DNA from: Acidovorax sp. HDW3
Lineage (GTDB): Bacteria > Pseudomonadota > Gammaproteobacteria > Burkholderiales > Burkholderiaceae_C
Assembly: GCF_011303755.1 (NCBI RefSeq)
Contig: NZ_CP049885.1
Span: 1,842,001 to 1,906,000, forward strand
Reading direction: 5' to 3'
Length of the DNA stretch: 64,000 nt
Shown: one piece after another, positions 17,479 through 26,708 of the stretch
Numbering within the stretch: the first letter of the stretch is position 1
Layout of the letters: each line of letters begins with the position of its first letter
The notes under the pieces: model-generated
Told to the model about the DNA's origin: nothing
The model's input: only the letters and a program-made list of their open reading frames with translations
The model's database searches: none
Position numbers and translations under genes: made by a program

Positions 17479-19911
17479 TCAGGTGGTTGGAAACGGTGGA
17501 AACGTGGGAATGAGGTCGGCGGCCCAGTCCAGGCCCCGGTGGCGCAGCCAGGCAGCCGCGAAGCTGGACGGTGTGCCTGCGGCAGCGAGGGCCTCCTGGA
17601 TCCGGTCTATCTCCCGCTGGTCCTCAGGCGAGGACGCCCCCGCGAAGGCCAGCGCCACGGGCCCCAGCCCCAGGTCGAACACCCGGTTGCCCAGCCGCGA
17701 CTGGTAGTAGTAGTCGCGCTTGGGCGTTGCCTGGGCCACGATCTCGATCTGTTGGCCGTTGTGCCCGAAGCCCTCGTAGACCGCGCGGATCTGCGGCTCG
17801 AAGGCCTGCGGGTTGGGCAGGAAGATGCGGCTCGCGCAGCTCTCCACGATGGCCGGCGCGATGCTGGAATCGCGGATGTCGGCGAGCGACTGCGTGGCGA
17901 AGACCACCGATACGTTCTTCTTGCGCAGCGTCTTGAGCCACTGGCGGATGCGCGCCGCGAACACCGGGTCGTCCAGGAACAGCCAGGCCTCGTCGAGGAT
18001 CAGCAGCGTGGGCGCTCCGTCGAAGCGCTCCTCGAAGCGAGCGAACAGGTAGGACAGCACGGCCAGCGTGGCCGCGCGGCTGGGCATCAGCTCCTCCATC
18101 TCGAAGCACTGCACGGGCGAAGAGCCGAGCCGGTCCACGTCCGCATCGAGCAGTTGCCCATGCGCACCGCCCAGCACATAGGGCTGCAGTGCCTGGCGCA
18201 AGGCGTTCGACTGCAGCAGCACCGACAGGCCCGTGAGGGTGCGCTGCTCCACCGGGGCGCTGGCGAGGCTGGCCAGGGCCGACCACACAGCGTCGCGCTC
18301 GGCCGGTCCCACGGCCACACCCTCGTGCGCGAGGCGCCCTTCAACCCACTCCGCGGCCCAGGCGCGGTAGCCATCCCGGTCGATGCGCGCCAGCGGCTGG
18401 AATGCGATCCGCTCGTCGGGCCCGAGGTCGTAGTGCTCACCGCCCAGCCCCAGCACCGTGGCCCGCATCGAGCGTCCCATGTCGAAGGCCAGGACGCGCC
18501 CGCCCGGGTAGCGCCGGAACTGCAGCGCCAGGGTGGCCAGCAGCACCGACTTGCCCATGCCCGTCGGGCCAACCACCAGCGTGTGGCCCACGTCGCCGAT
18601 GTGCGTGACCAGCCGGAACGGCGTCGCGCCGTCGGTGCGCGTCACGATCAGCGGCGGGCCATCGAGGTGGGCATTGCGCTCCTGCCCCGCCCACACGGCC
18701 GATACCGGCATCAGGTGCGCGAGGTTCAAGGTCGAGACAATGGGCTGGCGCACGTTGGCATACACGTGGCCCGGGAGGGAGGACAACCAGGCCTCGACCG
18801 CGTTCAGGGTCTCTGGGATGGTCACGAAGCCCCGCCCCTGGATGGTCCGCTCCACGGCCCGCAGCTTCTCGTCGGCGGCCGTGGCATCGGCGTCAAGCAC
18901 CACGACAGTGGCCGTGACAAAACCGAACGCCACCTGATCGCCACCCAACGCCTGCAGCGCCGCATCGGCGTCCTGCGCCTTGTTGGCAGCATCCGAATCC
19001 ACCAATGGGCTCTCCTGCTGAAACACGGTCTCGCGCAGCAGCGCCACGATGTTCTTGCGCTTGGCGAACCACTGGCGGCGCAGGCGTGCCAGTTCCTTCT
19101 CCGCCTCGGCCTTGTCCAGGCAGAGAAAGCGCGTGCACCAGCGGTAGCCAAAGCCCAGTCGATTGAGATCGTCCAGGATCCCCGGCCAGGTCGAGGTCGG
19201 AAAGCCCCGCACCGTGAGCACACGCAGGTGCTGGTTCCCGAGCATGGGCGCAAGACCGCCCACCAGCGGCTCGTCGGCCAGCAGCGCGTCCAGGTGCATT
19301 GGCACCTCGGGTACGGCCACTGCCTGGGAGCGGGTGGAAACCGTGCCATGCAGGTAGGTCAGCGTCTGGCCATCAGAGAGCCAGTCCAGCTCCGGCACCA
19401 CGCCATCGAGCAGGTCCAGGAAGCGGTCCGTCTCGGCCACGAAGGCCCCCAGCCGTTCCCGCCAGTCCACGCCTTCGGCCTTGCGGTGCTCGTAGAGCAG
19501 GTTGCCCGCGCGTGAGCGCGCCTCCTCGGGCGGCAGGTACAGCAGCGTCAGGTGGTACCCGCTCTCGAAATGGCTCCCCGTCTCCTCGAAGGCGGCGCGC
19601 CGCTCCTCGTCCACCAGCCAGGACAGCGGCTCCGGAAACCGCGACCGCGGATAACCCGCAGCCTCGCGCCGCTCGGCCTCCACGAACAGAGCCCAGCCCG
19701 AACCCAGGCGCTTGAGCGCGTTGTTCAGCCGGGCCGAGGTCGCGATAAGTTCACCCGGCGTGGCGCTGTCCAGGTCCGGCCCACGGAAACGCGCCGCGCG
19801 CTGGAAGGAGCCATCCTTGTTGAGCACGACCCCGGGCGCGACCAGGCCGGCCCAGGGCAGCCAGTCGGCCAGCAGTGCGGGGCGCCTGCGGTATTCAGCG
19901 AGGTTCAGCAT
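17479..19911 (-). CDS. trbE: TrbE/VirB4-like ATPase of the conjugation machinery
   Basis: 810 residues from the ATG at 19911, which agrees with the family N-terminus (MLNLAEYRRRP). The Walker A motif VVGPTGMGKSVLL is near residue 450 and the Walker B LLILDEAWLFLDDP near 640, followed by VVFATQSLADI. The length matches TrbE/CagE. It powers pilus assembly and substrate transport at the inner membrane. A large open frame on the opposite strand here is only a shadow of the GC-rich codon pattern. Confidence 0.95.
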   Translation of the reverse strand: MLNLAEYRRRPALLADWLPWAGLVAPGVVLNKDGSFQRAARFRGPDLDSATPGELIATSARLNNALKRLGSGWALFVEAERREAAGYPRSRFPEPLSWLVDEERRAAFEETGSHFESGYHLTLLYLPPEEARSRAGNLLYEHRKAEGVDWRERLGAFVAETDRFLDLLDGVVPELDWLSDGQTLTYLHGTVSTRSQAVAVPEVPMHLDALLADEPLVGGLAPMLGNQHLRVLTVRGFPTSTWPGILDDLNRLGFGYRWCTRFLCLDKAEAEKELARLRRQWFAKRKNIVALLRETVFQQESPLVDSDAANKAQDADAALQALGGDQVAFGFVTATVVVLDADATAADEKLRAVERTIQGRGFVTIPETLNAVEAWLSSLPGHVYANVRQPIVSTLNLAHLMPVSAVWAGQERNAHLDGPPLIVTRTDGATPFRLVTHIGDVGHTLVVGPTGMGKSVLLATLALQFRRYPGGRVLAFDMGRSMRATVLGLGGEHYDLGPDERIAFQPLARIDRDGYRAWAAEWVEGRLAHEGVAVGPAERDAVWSALASLASAPVEQRTLTGLSVLLQSNALRQALQPYVLGGAHGQLLDADVDRLGSSPVQCFEMEELMPSRAATLAVLSYLFARFEERFDGAPTLLILDEAWLFLDDPVFAARIRQWLKTLRKKNVSVVFATQSLADIRDSSIAPAIVESCASRIFLPNPQAFEPQIRAVYEGFGHNGQQIEIVAQATPKRDYYYQSRLGNRVFDLGLGPVALAFAGASSPEDQREIDRIQEALAAAGTPSSFAAAWLRHRGLDWAADLIPTFPPFPTT

Positions 19912-19928
19912 CGCCTGCCCTCCCCGCC

Positions 19929-20201
19929 TTACACGTCCAGCAGCGGACGCTGCTTGATGTGACGCGCGAACACCGGCATGAACTGCGGGTCCATGCGCGC
20001 GCCCCAGACCGCCAGCGTGTGCCCCGCAATCCAGAGCACCAGGCCCGGAACCCACAACTGCAGGCCCAGGCCGACGGCAGCGGCCAATGTGCCATTGGCG
20101 ATGGCCACGGTGCGTGGCGCGCCGCCCAGCAGGATGGGCTCGGTCAGCGACCGGTGCAGCGGCACCTCGAAACCCGGCGGCAGGCTGTGGGGCAGGTTCA
20201 T
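19929..20201 (-). CDS. trbD: TrbD/VirB3-like inner-membrane protein
   Basis: 90 residues from the ATG at 20201, overlapping the trbC stop (ATGA). One or two hydrophobic stretches (TLAAAVGLGLQLWVPGLVLW) follow the conserved N-terminus FEVPLHRSLTEPILLGGAPR. VirB3-like proteins work next to the VirB4 ATPase, whose gene starts 17 bp downstream. Size and position are exactly as expected. Confidence 0.92.
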   Translation of the reverse strand: MNLPHSLPPGFEVPLHRSLTEPILLGGAPRTVAIANGTLAAAVGLGLQLWVPGLVLWIAGHTLAVWGARMDPQFMPVFARHIKQRPLLDV

Positions 20202-20530
20202 GCCAGCACCGCCCCGCCCGAGAACGAGAAGAAGGACAGGAAGAAGCTCGACGCCGCAAACGCAATCGACAGCCCGAACACGATCTGGATCAGCCGCCGA
20301 AAACCACCCGAGGTGTCGCCAAAGGCCAGCGTGAGCCCGGTGGCGATGATGATGATCACCGCGATGATGCGCGCCACCGGACCCTGGATGGATTCCAGGA
20401 TGGACTGCAGCGGCGCCTCCCAGGGCATGCTGGAGCCGGCGGCCTGCGCCGGAACCGTGAGGGCCAGCAGCAGGGCAGCCAGGGCCGCCGCCCGCAGGCA
20501 CGGATGTACAGAAAGACGTGGATGCGTCAT
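20198..20530 (-). CDS. trbC: TrbC/VirB2-like pilin
   Basis: 110 residues with an N-terminal signal (ALAALLLALTVPAQA, about residue 30) and two hydrophobic helices (VARIIAVIIIIATGLTLAF; IVFGLSIAFAASSFFLSFF) separated by a short polar loop, the layout of cyclic or linear TrbC/VirB2 pilins. It overlaps the trbB stop by four bases. It is the main conjugative pilus subunit. Confidence 0.92.
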   Translation of the reverse strand: MTHPRLSVHPCLRAAALAALLLALTVPAQAAGSSMPWEAPLQSILESIQGPVARIIAVIIIIATGLTLAFGDTSGGFRRLIQIVFGLSIAFAASSFFLSFFSFSGGAVLA

Positions 20531-21567
20531 GAAGATTCTCCCTTGGTGGATGAAGTTGAAGATGGCGAATGCGATGCAACGACCTGCTGAATTGACGGAA
20601 ACGGCGGCCCAAGCGAGCCATCGAGCTGGTAGCCATCGCGGTCATGACCAATGACGCGCACGATCTCGCGTACCCGGCGCGCATGCCCGCGCCCTGCGAT
20701 AAAGACGATCACATTCACCGCCTCGGCGATCAGGGCGCGTGGGACGGTCACAGAGACCTCCTGCACCAGTTGTTCCAAGCGAGTGAGTGCTCCTCTGGCC
20801 GAACCTGCGTGCACCGTGGCGATACCGCCTGGATGCCCCGTGCCCCAGGCCTTGAGCAGGTCCAACGCCTCGGCGCCGCGCACCTCGCCGACCACGATGC
20901 GGTCGGGCCGCAGGCGCAGCGTGGCGCGTACCAGGTCGGCCATGGTGGTGACGCCCGGCTCGGAGCGCATGCCCACGTGGTCGTCGCTACGGCACTGCAG
21001 CTCCACCGTGTCTTCGAGGATCAGGACCCGGTCACCGGTGTCGGCGATCTCGTCGAGCAGCGCATTGGCCAGCGTGGTCTTACCGGTGCTGGTGCCACCT
21101 GCCACGACGATGTTCAGGCGCTCGCGCACTGCGGAGCGAAGGAAGGCCGCTTGTTCCTCGGTCAGGATGCCGTCGTCCACGTACTGTGCGAGCGTCATGA
21201 TGCGCAGCGCTCGCTTGCGGATCGCGAACGAGGGCGCGCGCACCACGGGCGGCAGAACGCCCAGAAAGCGCTCGCCTGTCTCTGGCAGCTCGGCCGAGAG
21301 GATGGGCAGGCCTGCATGCACTTCCACGCGCACATGGGCCGCGACCAGCCGGATGATCCGCTCGGCCACCGCTGGCGGCAGCGCGGCGCCGGTGGGTTCC
21401 CGGCCCGTGCCCAGCCGGTCCACCCAGAGCGACCCGTCAGGGTTCAGCAGCACTTCGACCACCTCGGGGTCTTCGAGCGCCGCAGCGATCTCCGGCCCCA
21501 TGGCCGTGCGCAGCATGCGGATGCGGCGCTGCGCGGGTTCGGCGGGTAATATGCTGGCGCCGGTCAT
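20527..21567 (-). CDS. trbB: TrbB/VirB11-like traffic ATPase
   Basis: 346 residues. Walker A VAGGTSTGKTTLANAL is near residue 155, the Asp box LILEDTVELQC follows, and the His box-like region is GTGHPGGIATVHAGSARGAL. These are the hallmarks of hexameric VirB11/TrbB ATPases that switch the secretion system between pilus building and DNA transfer. It overlaps the upstream CopG gene by four bases, so the operon is coupled from traG onwards. Confidence 0.95.
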   Translation of the reverse strand: MTGASILPAEPAQRRIRMLRTAMGPEIAAALEDPEVVEVLLNPDGSLWVDRLGTGREPTGAALPPAVAERIIRLVAAHVRVEVHAGLPILSAELPETGERFLGVLPPVVRAPSFAIRKRALRIMTLAQYVDDGILTEEQAAFLRSAVRERLNIVVAGGTSTGKTTLANALLDEIADTGDRVLILEDTVELQCRSDDHVGMRSEPGVTTMADLVRATLRLRPDRIVVGEVRGAEALDLLKAWGTGHPGGIATVHAGSARGALTRLEQLVQEVSVTVPRALIAEAVNVIVFIAGRGHARRVREIVRVIGHDRDGYQLDGSLGPPFPSIQQVVASHSPSSTSSTKGESS

Positions 21568-22028
21568 GTGCCACCCTCCCCGCCACCAGGCGCAACCGAA
21601 GCTACCGGAGCATCCCCATCCAGGGGACCGTTCTCCTCATGGATCTCACGCACCAGGCTGCGCCCGCGCTGGATGTGGCGGGCCAGTTGTTCGATGAACT
21701 GCGCATAGCGGGCGCGCCCCTGGGCGCGCAGGGCTTCCTGCTGCTGCTCAGGCACCGGCAGGGCCACGGTCAGGTAGTGGCGCAGGTACAGAGCCACGGT
21801 CTCTATCAGGATGGCCTGGTCGCGCTCCAGGCGCTCGAACTGGCGCGAGAGCCGGTCCAGGCGCTTGGCCGTCGCCGCCTCACGCTGGTCCGTCGCATCG
21901 GGTGACAGGAAGGACGCCAGCGCTGCCGCGATCACCGAGGACTTGGAGACGCCCCGGTGGGCCGAGAGGTCCTCCAAACGCCTGGCGTGCTCGGGCTCGA
22001 CGAAGATGTTCAGGCGAGCGCGCGTCAC
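21564..22028 (-). CDS. CopG-family ribbon-helix-helix protein
   Basis: 154 residues. The N-terminal 50 residues match a ribbon-helix-helix fold (TRARLNIFVEPEHARRLEDLS, then GVSKSSVIAAALASFL). The middle forms helices (RLDRLSRQFERLERDQAILI) that could be a coiled coil. It is encoded between traG and trbB with four-base overlaps on both sides, a position conserved in Tn4371-type elements. It may repress the tra/trb operon or act at oriT. That is inference. Confidence 0.8.
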   Translation of the reverse strand: MTRARLNIFVEPEHARRLEDLSAHRGVSKSSVIAAALASFLSPDATDQREAATAKRLDRLSRQFERLERDQAILIETVALYLRHYLTVALPVPEQQQEALRAQGRARYAQFIEQLARHIQRGRSLVREIHEENGPLDGDAPVASVAPGGGEGGT

Positions 22029-24079
22029 AGGACAATCCCGTCGTCAGGATCCAGGGCCGCCAGGCGCGCGTTACGCACCAGCTGGCGGTCCAGGTCACGC
22101 GGCAGCAGGGGCGAGCCGTCGTCATCGCGCTCGTCCTCCAACAGAATCAGGTCCTGCGCCCCGTCATCGCGCGAAGGCACGAACACAGCCTCCAGCTCCG
22201 GCTTGAGCTGGTGTCCACCCTCATCGGCCACACCGCCCACGCCGCCTGCCATGGCAACCGAGGCGGCGGCCAGCACTGGCAACATGCTCCAGTCATCCGG
22301 CCGCCCCGCCGGGCGATCGGCATAGCCGCCACCTGCCAGCACAGGCGCAGGCAGCACCCGTACCAGGAAGTTCCGATCCTGGTAGTAGCGCAGCTTGCGC
22401 GCCCGGATGGGCGCGTGGCCCGAGACCATGACCACGGCATCGTCGGGGGGCAGCTGCATCACCTCGCCCGGCGTGAGCAGGGGCCGCGCCGTCTCCTGGC
22501 GCGAGACCATCAAATGGCCCAGCCAGGGAGCCAACCTATGGCCGGCGTAGTTGCGTTGGGCGCGCAGCTCGGTGGCCGTACCCAGCGCGTCGGAGATGCG
22601 CTTAGCCGTGCGTTCGTCGTTGGTCGCGAAAGCGATGCGGACGTGGCAGTTGTCCAGGATTGAGTGATTGGGGCCGTAGGCTTTGTCGATCTGGTTGAGC
22701 GACTGCGCGATCAGGAAGGCACGCAGGCCGTAGCCCGCCATGAAGGCCAGTGCCGATTCGAAGAAATCCAGGCGCCCCAGAGCCGGGAACTCGTCGAGCA
22801 TCAAGAGCAGCTTGTGCCGGCGCTCGATGCCATCCGAACCGTCAAGCGACTCGGTCAGGCGCCGCCCGATCTGGTTGAGGACCAGTCGGATCAACGGCTT
22901 GGTGCGGCTGATGTCCGAGGGCGGCACCACCAGGTACAGCGACACCGGATGTGCCGAGGCAATCAGGTCGGCAATGCGCCAGTCGCAGCGCGAAGTGACC
23001 TCGGCTACCGTGGGATCGCGGTACAGGCCCAGAAAGCTCATGGCCGTGGACAGCACGCCCGAACGTTCGTTCTCGCTTTTGTTAAGCACCTCCCGTGCAG
23101 CAGAGGCCACCACCGGATGCGGTGCACCACCCTGCTCCGCCGCCAGGTGCGGCGTGGTCATCATGCGGTGCAGCGTCACCTCGAAGGGACAGGCCGGGTC
23201 GGAGAGAAAGTTGGCAACACCACGCAACGTCTTGTCCTCGCCGGCATAGAGCACGTGGAGGATGGCACCCACCAGCAGCGCGTGGCTCGTCTTTTCCCAG
23301 TGGTTGCGCCGCTCCAGTGCACCCTCGGGGTCCACCAGGATGTCGGCGATGTTCTGCACGTCGCGCACCTCGTGCACGCCGCGCCGCACTTCCAGCAAGG
23401 GGTTGTAGGCCGCGGAGCGTGCGTCGGTCGGGTTGAACAGCAGGCAGTGCGAGAAGCGCGCACGCCAGCCCGCCGTGAGATGCCAGTTTTCGCCCTTGAT
23501 GTCGTGGACCACGGCAGAGCCGGGCCAGGACAGCAGCGTGGGCACCACCAAGCCAACCCCCTTGCCCGAGCGCGTAGGGGCGAAGGCCATCACGTGTTCC
23601 GGCCCTTCATGGCGAAGGTAGGCGCCGTCCCGGCCGGGTGCCCGGCCGAGGAACACGCCGGCTGGAGCGGTCAGCCCGGCCTTGTCAATGTCCTCGCGTT
23701 CGGCCCAGCGGGCGGAGCCATACGTGGTGACGCGCCGCGCCATGCGCGAGCGCCACACCGCCATGCCGATGGCCACACCCGTCGCAAGCAGACCGCTGGA
23801 AGCCGCAATGGCGCCGCCGCGCGAGAAAACCTCAGGCGCATAGGCGTCGTACCAGTACCACCACTCGAACAGCTTCCAGGGCTCGTAGACCGGAAGGCCG
23901 GACAGCTCAAACCAGGCGGCGCCCAGGCGCGGCTGGTAGCCCAGCGCATGCGCCGTCCATTGCGTGGCCACCCACACGCCGCACACAGTGACGCCCATGA
24001 CGGCCGTGATCTGGCCAAACAGGATGCCGGTGTGGGCGGAAGATGCCCGCTCCTTACCCCCCTCTGATCGAGATGCCAT
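22025..24079 (-). CDS. traG: TraG/VirD4-like coupling protein
   Basis: 684 residues from the ATG at 24079; the frame is open to 24175 without a better start. Two N-terminal membrane segments (about 18-38 and 80-105) precede the cytoplasmic ATPase with Walker A FAPTRSGKGVGLVVPTLL near 190, VVHDIKGENW, and Walker B LLLMLDEFPALGRLDFFE near 405. It recruits the relaxase-DNA complex to the secretion channel. The 282 bp upstream to the lysR fragment hold no gene and probably the promoter. Confidence 0.95.
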   Translation of the reverse strand: MASRSEGGKERASSAHTGILFGQITAVMGVTVCGVWVATQWTAHALGYQPRLGAAWFELSGLPVYEPWKLFEWWYWYDAYAPEVFSRGGAIAASSGLLATGVAIGMAVWRSRMARRVTTYGSARWAEREDIDKAGLTAPAGVFLGRAPGRDGAYLRHEGPEHVMAFAPTRSGKGVGLVVPTLLSWPGSAVVHDIKGENWHLTAGWRARFSHCLLFNPTDARSAAYNPLLEVRRGVHEVRDVQNIADILVDPEGALERRNHWEKTSHALLVGAILHVLYAGEDKTLRGVANFLSDPACPFEVTLHRMMTTPHLAAEQGGAPHPVVASAAREVLNKSENERSGVLSTAMSFLGLYRDPTVAEVTSRCDWRIADLIASAHPVSLYLVVPPSDISRTKPLIRLVLNQIGRRLTESLDGSDGIERRHKLLLMLDEFPALGRLDFFESALAFMAGYGLRAFLIAQSLNQIDKAYGPNHSILDNCHVRIAFATNDERTAKRISDALGTATELRAQRNYAGHRLAPWLGHLMVSRQETARPLLTPGEVMQLPPDDAVVMVSGHAPIRARKLRYYQDRNFLVRVLPAPVLAGGGYADRPAGRPDDWSMLPVLAAASVAMAGGVGGVADEGGHQLKPELEAVFVPSRDDGAQDLILLEDERDDDGSPLLPRDLDRQLVRNARLAALDPDDGIVL

Positions 24080-25014
24080 GCCTGCTTGTTCCTTCGGCGC
24101 CAACCTGCGCCATGCGCATGCGCACCCCGTGGTACGCATGGCGAGAGTCTGGAACCGATGCGCCGCGCGGCCCACCCATCCGGGCGTAGCGCAGCGCAGG
24201 CTGGCGGGCTGGTCTCAGGACAACGCCGTTGGTTGGCTGGATTCAGTGGCCCAGGAACACGCTCCCGGCCTCCCTGGGCGGGAAGCATGCACCCCCTGCG
24301 ACCTCATGTCCAAGGCCGATGGCGCAGGCCCTGGATGCAGCAGAGCTCTGCTGCGTAACAGTCACGTCAAAGTGCTGACATGGGTAAGGAAACGTTGCAC
24401 CGGCTCGGACAGTCCAAAGCGCTGGTGCTTGTGCAAAACGTAGGTCGTGAAGTGCGCGGGTTCGGTCAGCGGAAGCACGACCACATCGCTGCGCTGCAGC
24501 GTCCGCATTTGGTCGGCGCCCGCCACGCCAACACCCTGCCCCAAGGCCACACAGGTCAGGTAGCCAGACAAGGTTCGCGCCTCCGCCGCAATCACCGGAG
24601 ACAATCCCTGCTGCTGCAGGAGAGAAGCCACCTGCAGGTACAGCCCCGGACGAAAAGCCGCTGTGCAGGCAATAAATGGAAAAGACAGCAATTCGGCCAA
24701 TGACAGCATATTGCGTCCAGCCAGTTCATGCTCAGACGGGAGAATCGCGACCATGGGACTGATCCATGCTGTTTGCTGAACGATGACCTCGTCATCTACA
24801 GGTTCGAAGGAAAAGGCGACATCCACTTCTTCTTTGCGTAGCGCAGCGAGCAACTCCGGCGTATGCATTTCCACAAGTTCGACAGGAATGTCTGGAGCAA
24901 GGCGCTTCCAACTGGCAAGGAACTCCGCCAACCGTAGCTGAGCCATGCAGTCATCCAGACCAATGCGTAACGGCTCCCGATATCGTTTATCGACAGCCAG
25001 CACCGAGCGCCTAG

Positions 25015-26099
25015 TTGTCCCATCTCGTGTGATCATATACCCCACAGGAGTTGGGCATTCTTCCAAGCAAGAGAGGTAATGCGCAACGTGGTGGAATCCT
25101 TCAAACAGGAGCAATCGACATGAGCCAAGTGCACGCGCAAGCACGAACCACACCGCGTACGAGAGCCGAGATTAAAGCTTCGTCAGCATCGATTGCAGAA
25201 CTGGCCGATCGCTACAACATCAACCGTGCGACAGCACGCAAATGGAAGCACCGAGACAGTCCGGATGACCTCTCGCACCGTCCGCACACGCTGCATACCA
25301 CGCTCTCGCCCGTGCAGGAAGCCATCGCCGTGGAGCTGCGCCGCCTGCTGTTTCTGCCCCTGGATGACCTGCTGGCGGTGGTGCGAGAGTTTGTGAACCC
25401 GCAGGTCTCCCGTGCAGGTCTGGATCGTTGCTTGCGCCGCCACGGCGTCTCCAGTTTGCGTGAACTTCAGGCCCAGGCCCAAGCCGATGCGGGCACTGCT
25501 GACAAGCCCGTCAAGACCTTCAAGGACTATGAACCAGGCTTTGTGCATGTGGACATCAAATACCTGCCGCAGATGCCCGACGAGCGCCAGCGGCGCTATC
25601 TGTTCGTGGCCATAGACCGGGCAACGCGCTGGGTGTTCATGCACATCTATGCCGATCAGAGCGAGGACTCCAGCGTGGACTTTCTGCAGCGTCTTGAGCG
25701 TGCAGCGCCCATGAAGATCGTCAAACTACTCACCGACAACGGCAGCCAGTTCACGGATCGGTTCACAAACAAAAAACGCGAACCCAGCGGACGGCACAAG
25801 TTCGATGTGCGCTGCAAGGCATTGGGCATTGAGCACCGGCTGTGTCCGCCGCGTCACCCGCAGACCAACGGCATGGTGGAGCGCTTCAACGGGCGTATCA
25901 GCGAAGTCATCCGGCAAACGCGCTTTGCATCCGCAGCGCAACTGGAGGCCACATTGATGAACTACGTCAAAACCTACAACCACCAGATTCCACAGCGTGC
26001 ACTCAAGCACGTTTCACCCGTTCAGGCGTTGAAGGATTGGTATGCAAAAAAGCCGGAATTGTTCAAGAAGCGTGTTTACAAACAGGCGGGACTTGACAC
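25015..26099 (+). mobile_element. IS481-family insertion sequence inside lysR
   Basis: About 1085 bp bounded by CTAG direct repeats (25011-25014 and 26100-26103), a target preference known for IS481 relatives. The ends are imperfect inverted repeats sharing TGTC near the tips. It holds one transposase gene. Precise removal restores the lysR frame. Confidence 0.92.
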
Positions 26100-26103
26100 C
26101 TAG
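25120..26103 (+). CDS. IS481-family transposase
   Basis: 327 residues from the ATG at 25120 with CAGGAG upstream. The N-terminus has a helix-turn-helix (ELADRYNINRATARKWKHR). The rve-type integrase core carries the DDE triad: VHVDIKYLPQ (first Asp), LTDNGSQFTDR (second Asp) and NGMVERFNGRISE (Glu). The stop codon TAG lies in the CTAG target duplication, not in the element itself, so the coding region is completed only by insertion at a suitable site. The element appears intact. Confidence 0.93.
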   Translation: MSQVHAQARTTPRTRAEIKASSASIAELADRYNINRATARKWKHRDSPDDLSHRPHTLHTTLSPVQEAIAVELRRLLFLPLDDLLAVVREFVNPQVSRAGLDRCLRRHGVSSLRELQAQAQADAGTADKPVKTFKDYEPGFVHVDIKYLPQMPDERQRRYLFVAIDRATRWVFMHIYADQSEDSSVDFLQRLERAAPMKIVKLLTDNGSQFTDRFTNKKREPSGRHKFDVRCKALGIEHRLCPPRHPQTNGMVERFNGRISEVIRQTRFASAAQLEATLMNYVKTYNHQIPQRALKHVSPVQALKDWYAKKPELFKKRVYKQAGLDT

Positions 26104-26338
26104 TACGCTCTAGCCGGATGAGCAAGCTGCGTGCGTGGACAAGCAGCTTGATACCTGCCGGGGTGAGCTCCAACCTGCGGGGTGCCCGAACAAAGAGAGT
26201 CACGCCCCACTGCTCCTCCAGGTCGCGGATGGTGCGTGATAATGGGGTCTGGTCGATGTGAACGCGCTCGGCGGCACGGCGGAAGTTGAGCTCTTCGGCA
26301 ACGGCGACGAAATATCGCAGATGCCTCAACTCAATCAT

Positions 26339-26708
26339 CGCGCGGATACAACGCTGACAACGTCAATCTCAGCGAAATCTATCGCCTTTCGGAAACCCCG
26401 TAGACCAGCTTCCGCAACCTCATGCCCTATCGTCGCATGAGGAGTTTCATTGAAACAACTGCGTTGCGATGCGGATGCGGATGCAGATGTGCCATGCTCA
26501 ATAAAAATCATCTTGGCTCCCTGGTTAGCCCATAGGTTGCTTGCATAGCATATGGGAGTTCTTCCTGCTGGAGAAGTAAGAATTGAAAACAGACATTTCT
26601 TGGCCACACACGGCCTCCGCCCAAAACAACTTCAGGAGCAAAAAGCGCGAAGCCCACGCCTGCTGCTGACAGGAGAGGGTTCCCCCAGAAAAACCACGGA
26701 TTTTTTGT
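26339..26708. other. 370-bp gap between lysR and relaxase genes
   Basis: A 58-codon minus-strand frame starting with MIFIEHGTSASASASQ ends in a TGA overlapping the lysR ATG (26335-26338). It has no recognisable family, a low-complexity start and no good ribosome site. I would not call it a gene without homologues. The rest looks non-coding. Confidence 0.3.

Larger units (their letters stand above)
24362..26338 (-). pseudogene. LysR-family regulator interrupted by an IS481 element
   Basis: The N-terminal part (26338 down to the CTAG at 26100-26103) encodes a LysR winged helix: HLRYFVAVAEELNFRRAAER and HIDQTPLSRTIRDLEEQWG. The rest (25014 down to 24362) encodes the substrate-binding domain (REPLRIGLDDCMAQ, ELLAALRKEEVDVAFSFEP). 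Joining the two pieces with one copy of CTAG removed restores a single frame reading IRLERTRRSVLAVDKR, about 295 residues, the normal family length. LysR genes occur at this place between relaxase and traG in related ICEs. As it stands the protein is truncated after about 80 residues, so any control it exerted is probably lost. Confidence 0.92.

Noticed and set aside
16885..19515. 876-codon plus-strand open frame
   Set aside because: It is antisense to trbJ/trbE; long antisense frames are expected in GC-rich genes and the product has no family pattern.
22664..24067. 467-codon plus-strand open frame
   Set aside because: It is antisense to traG, whose motifs and start-stop overlaps clearly define the coding strand.
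26335..26607. Minus-strand frame overlapping the lysR start
   Set aside because: It has a low-complexity N-terminus, no recognisable family and no ribosome site; the overlap alone is weak evidence.
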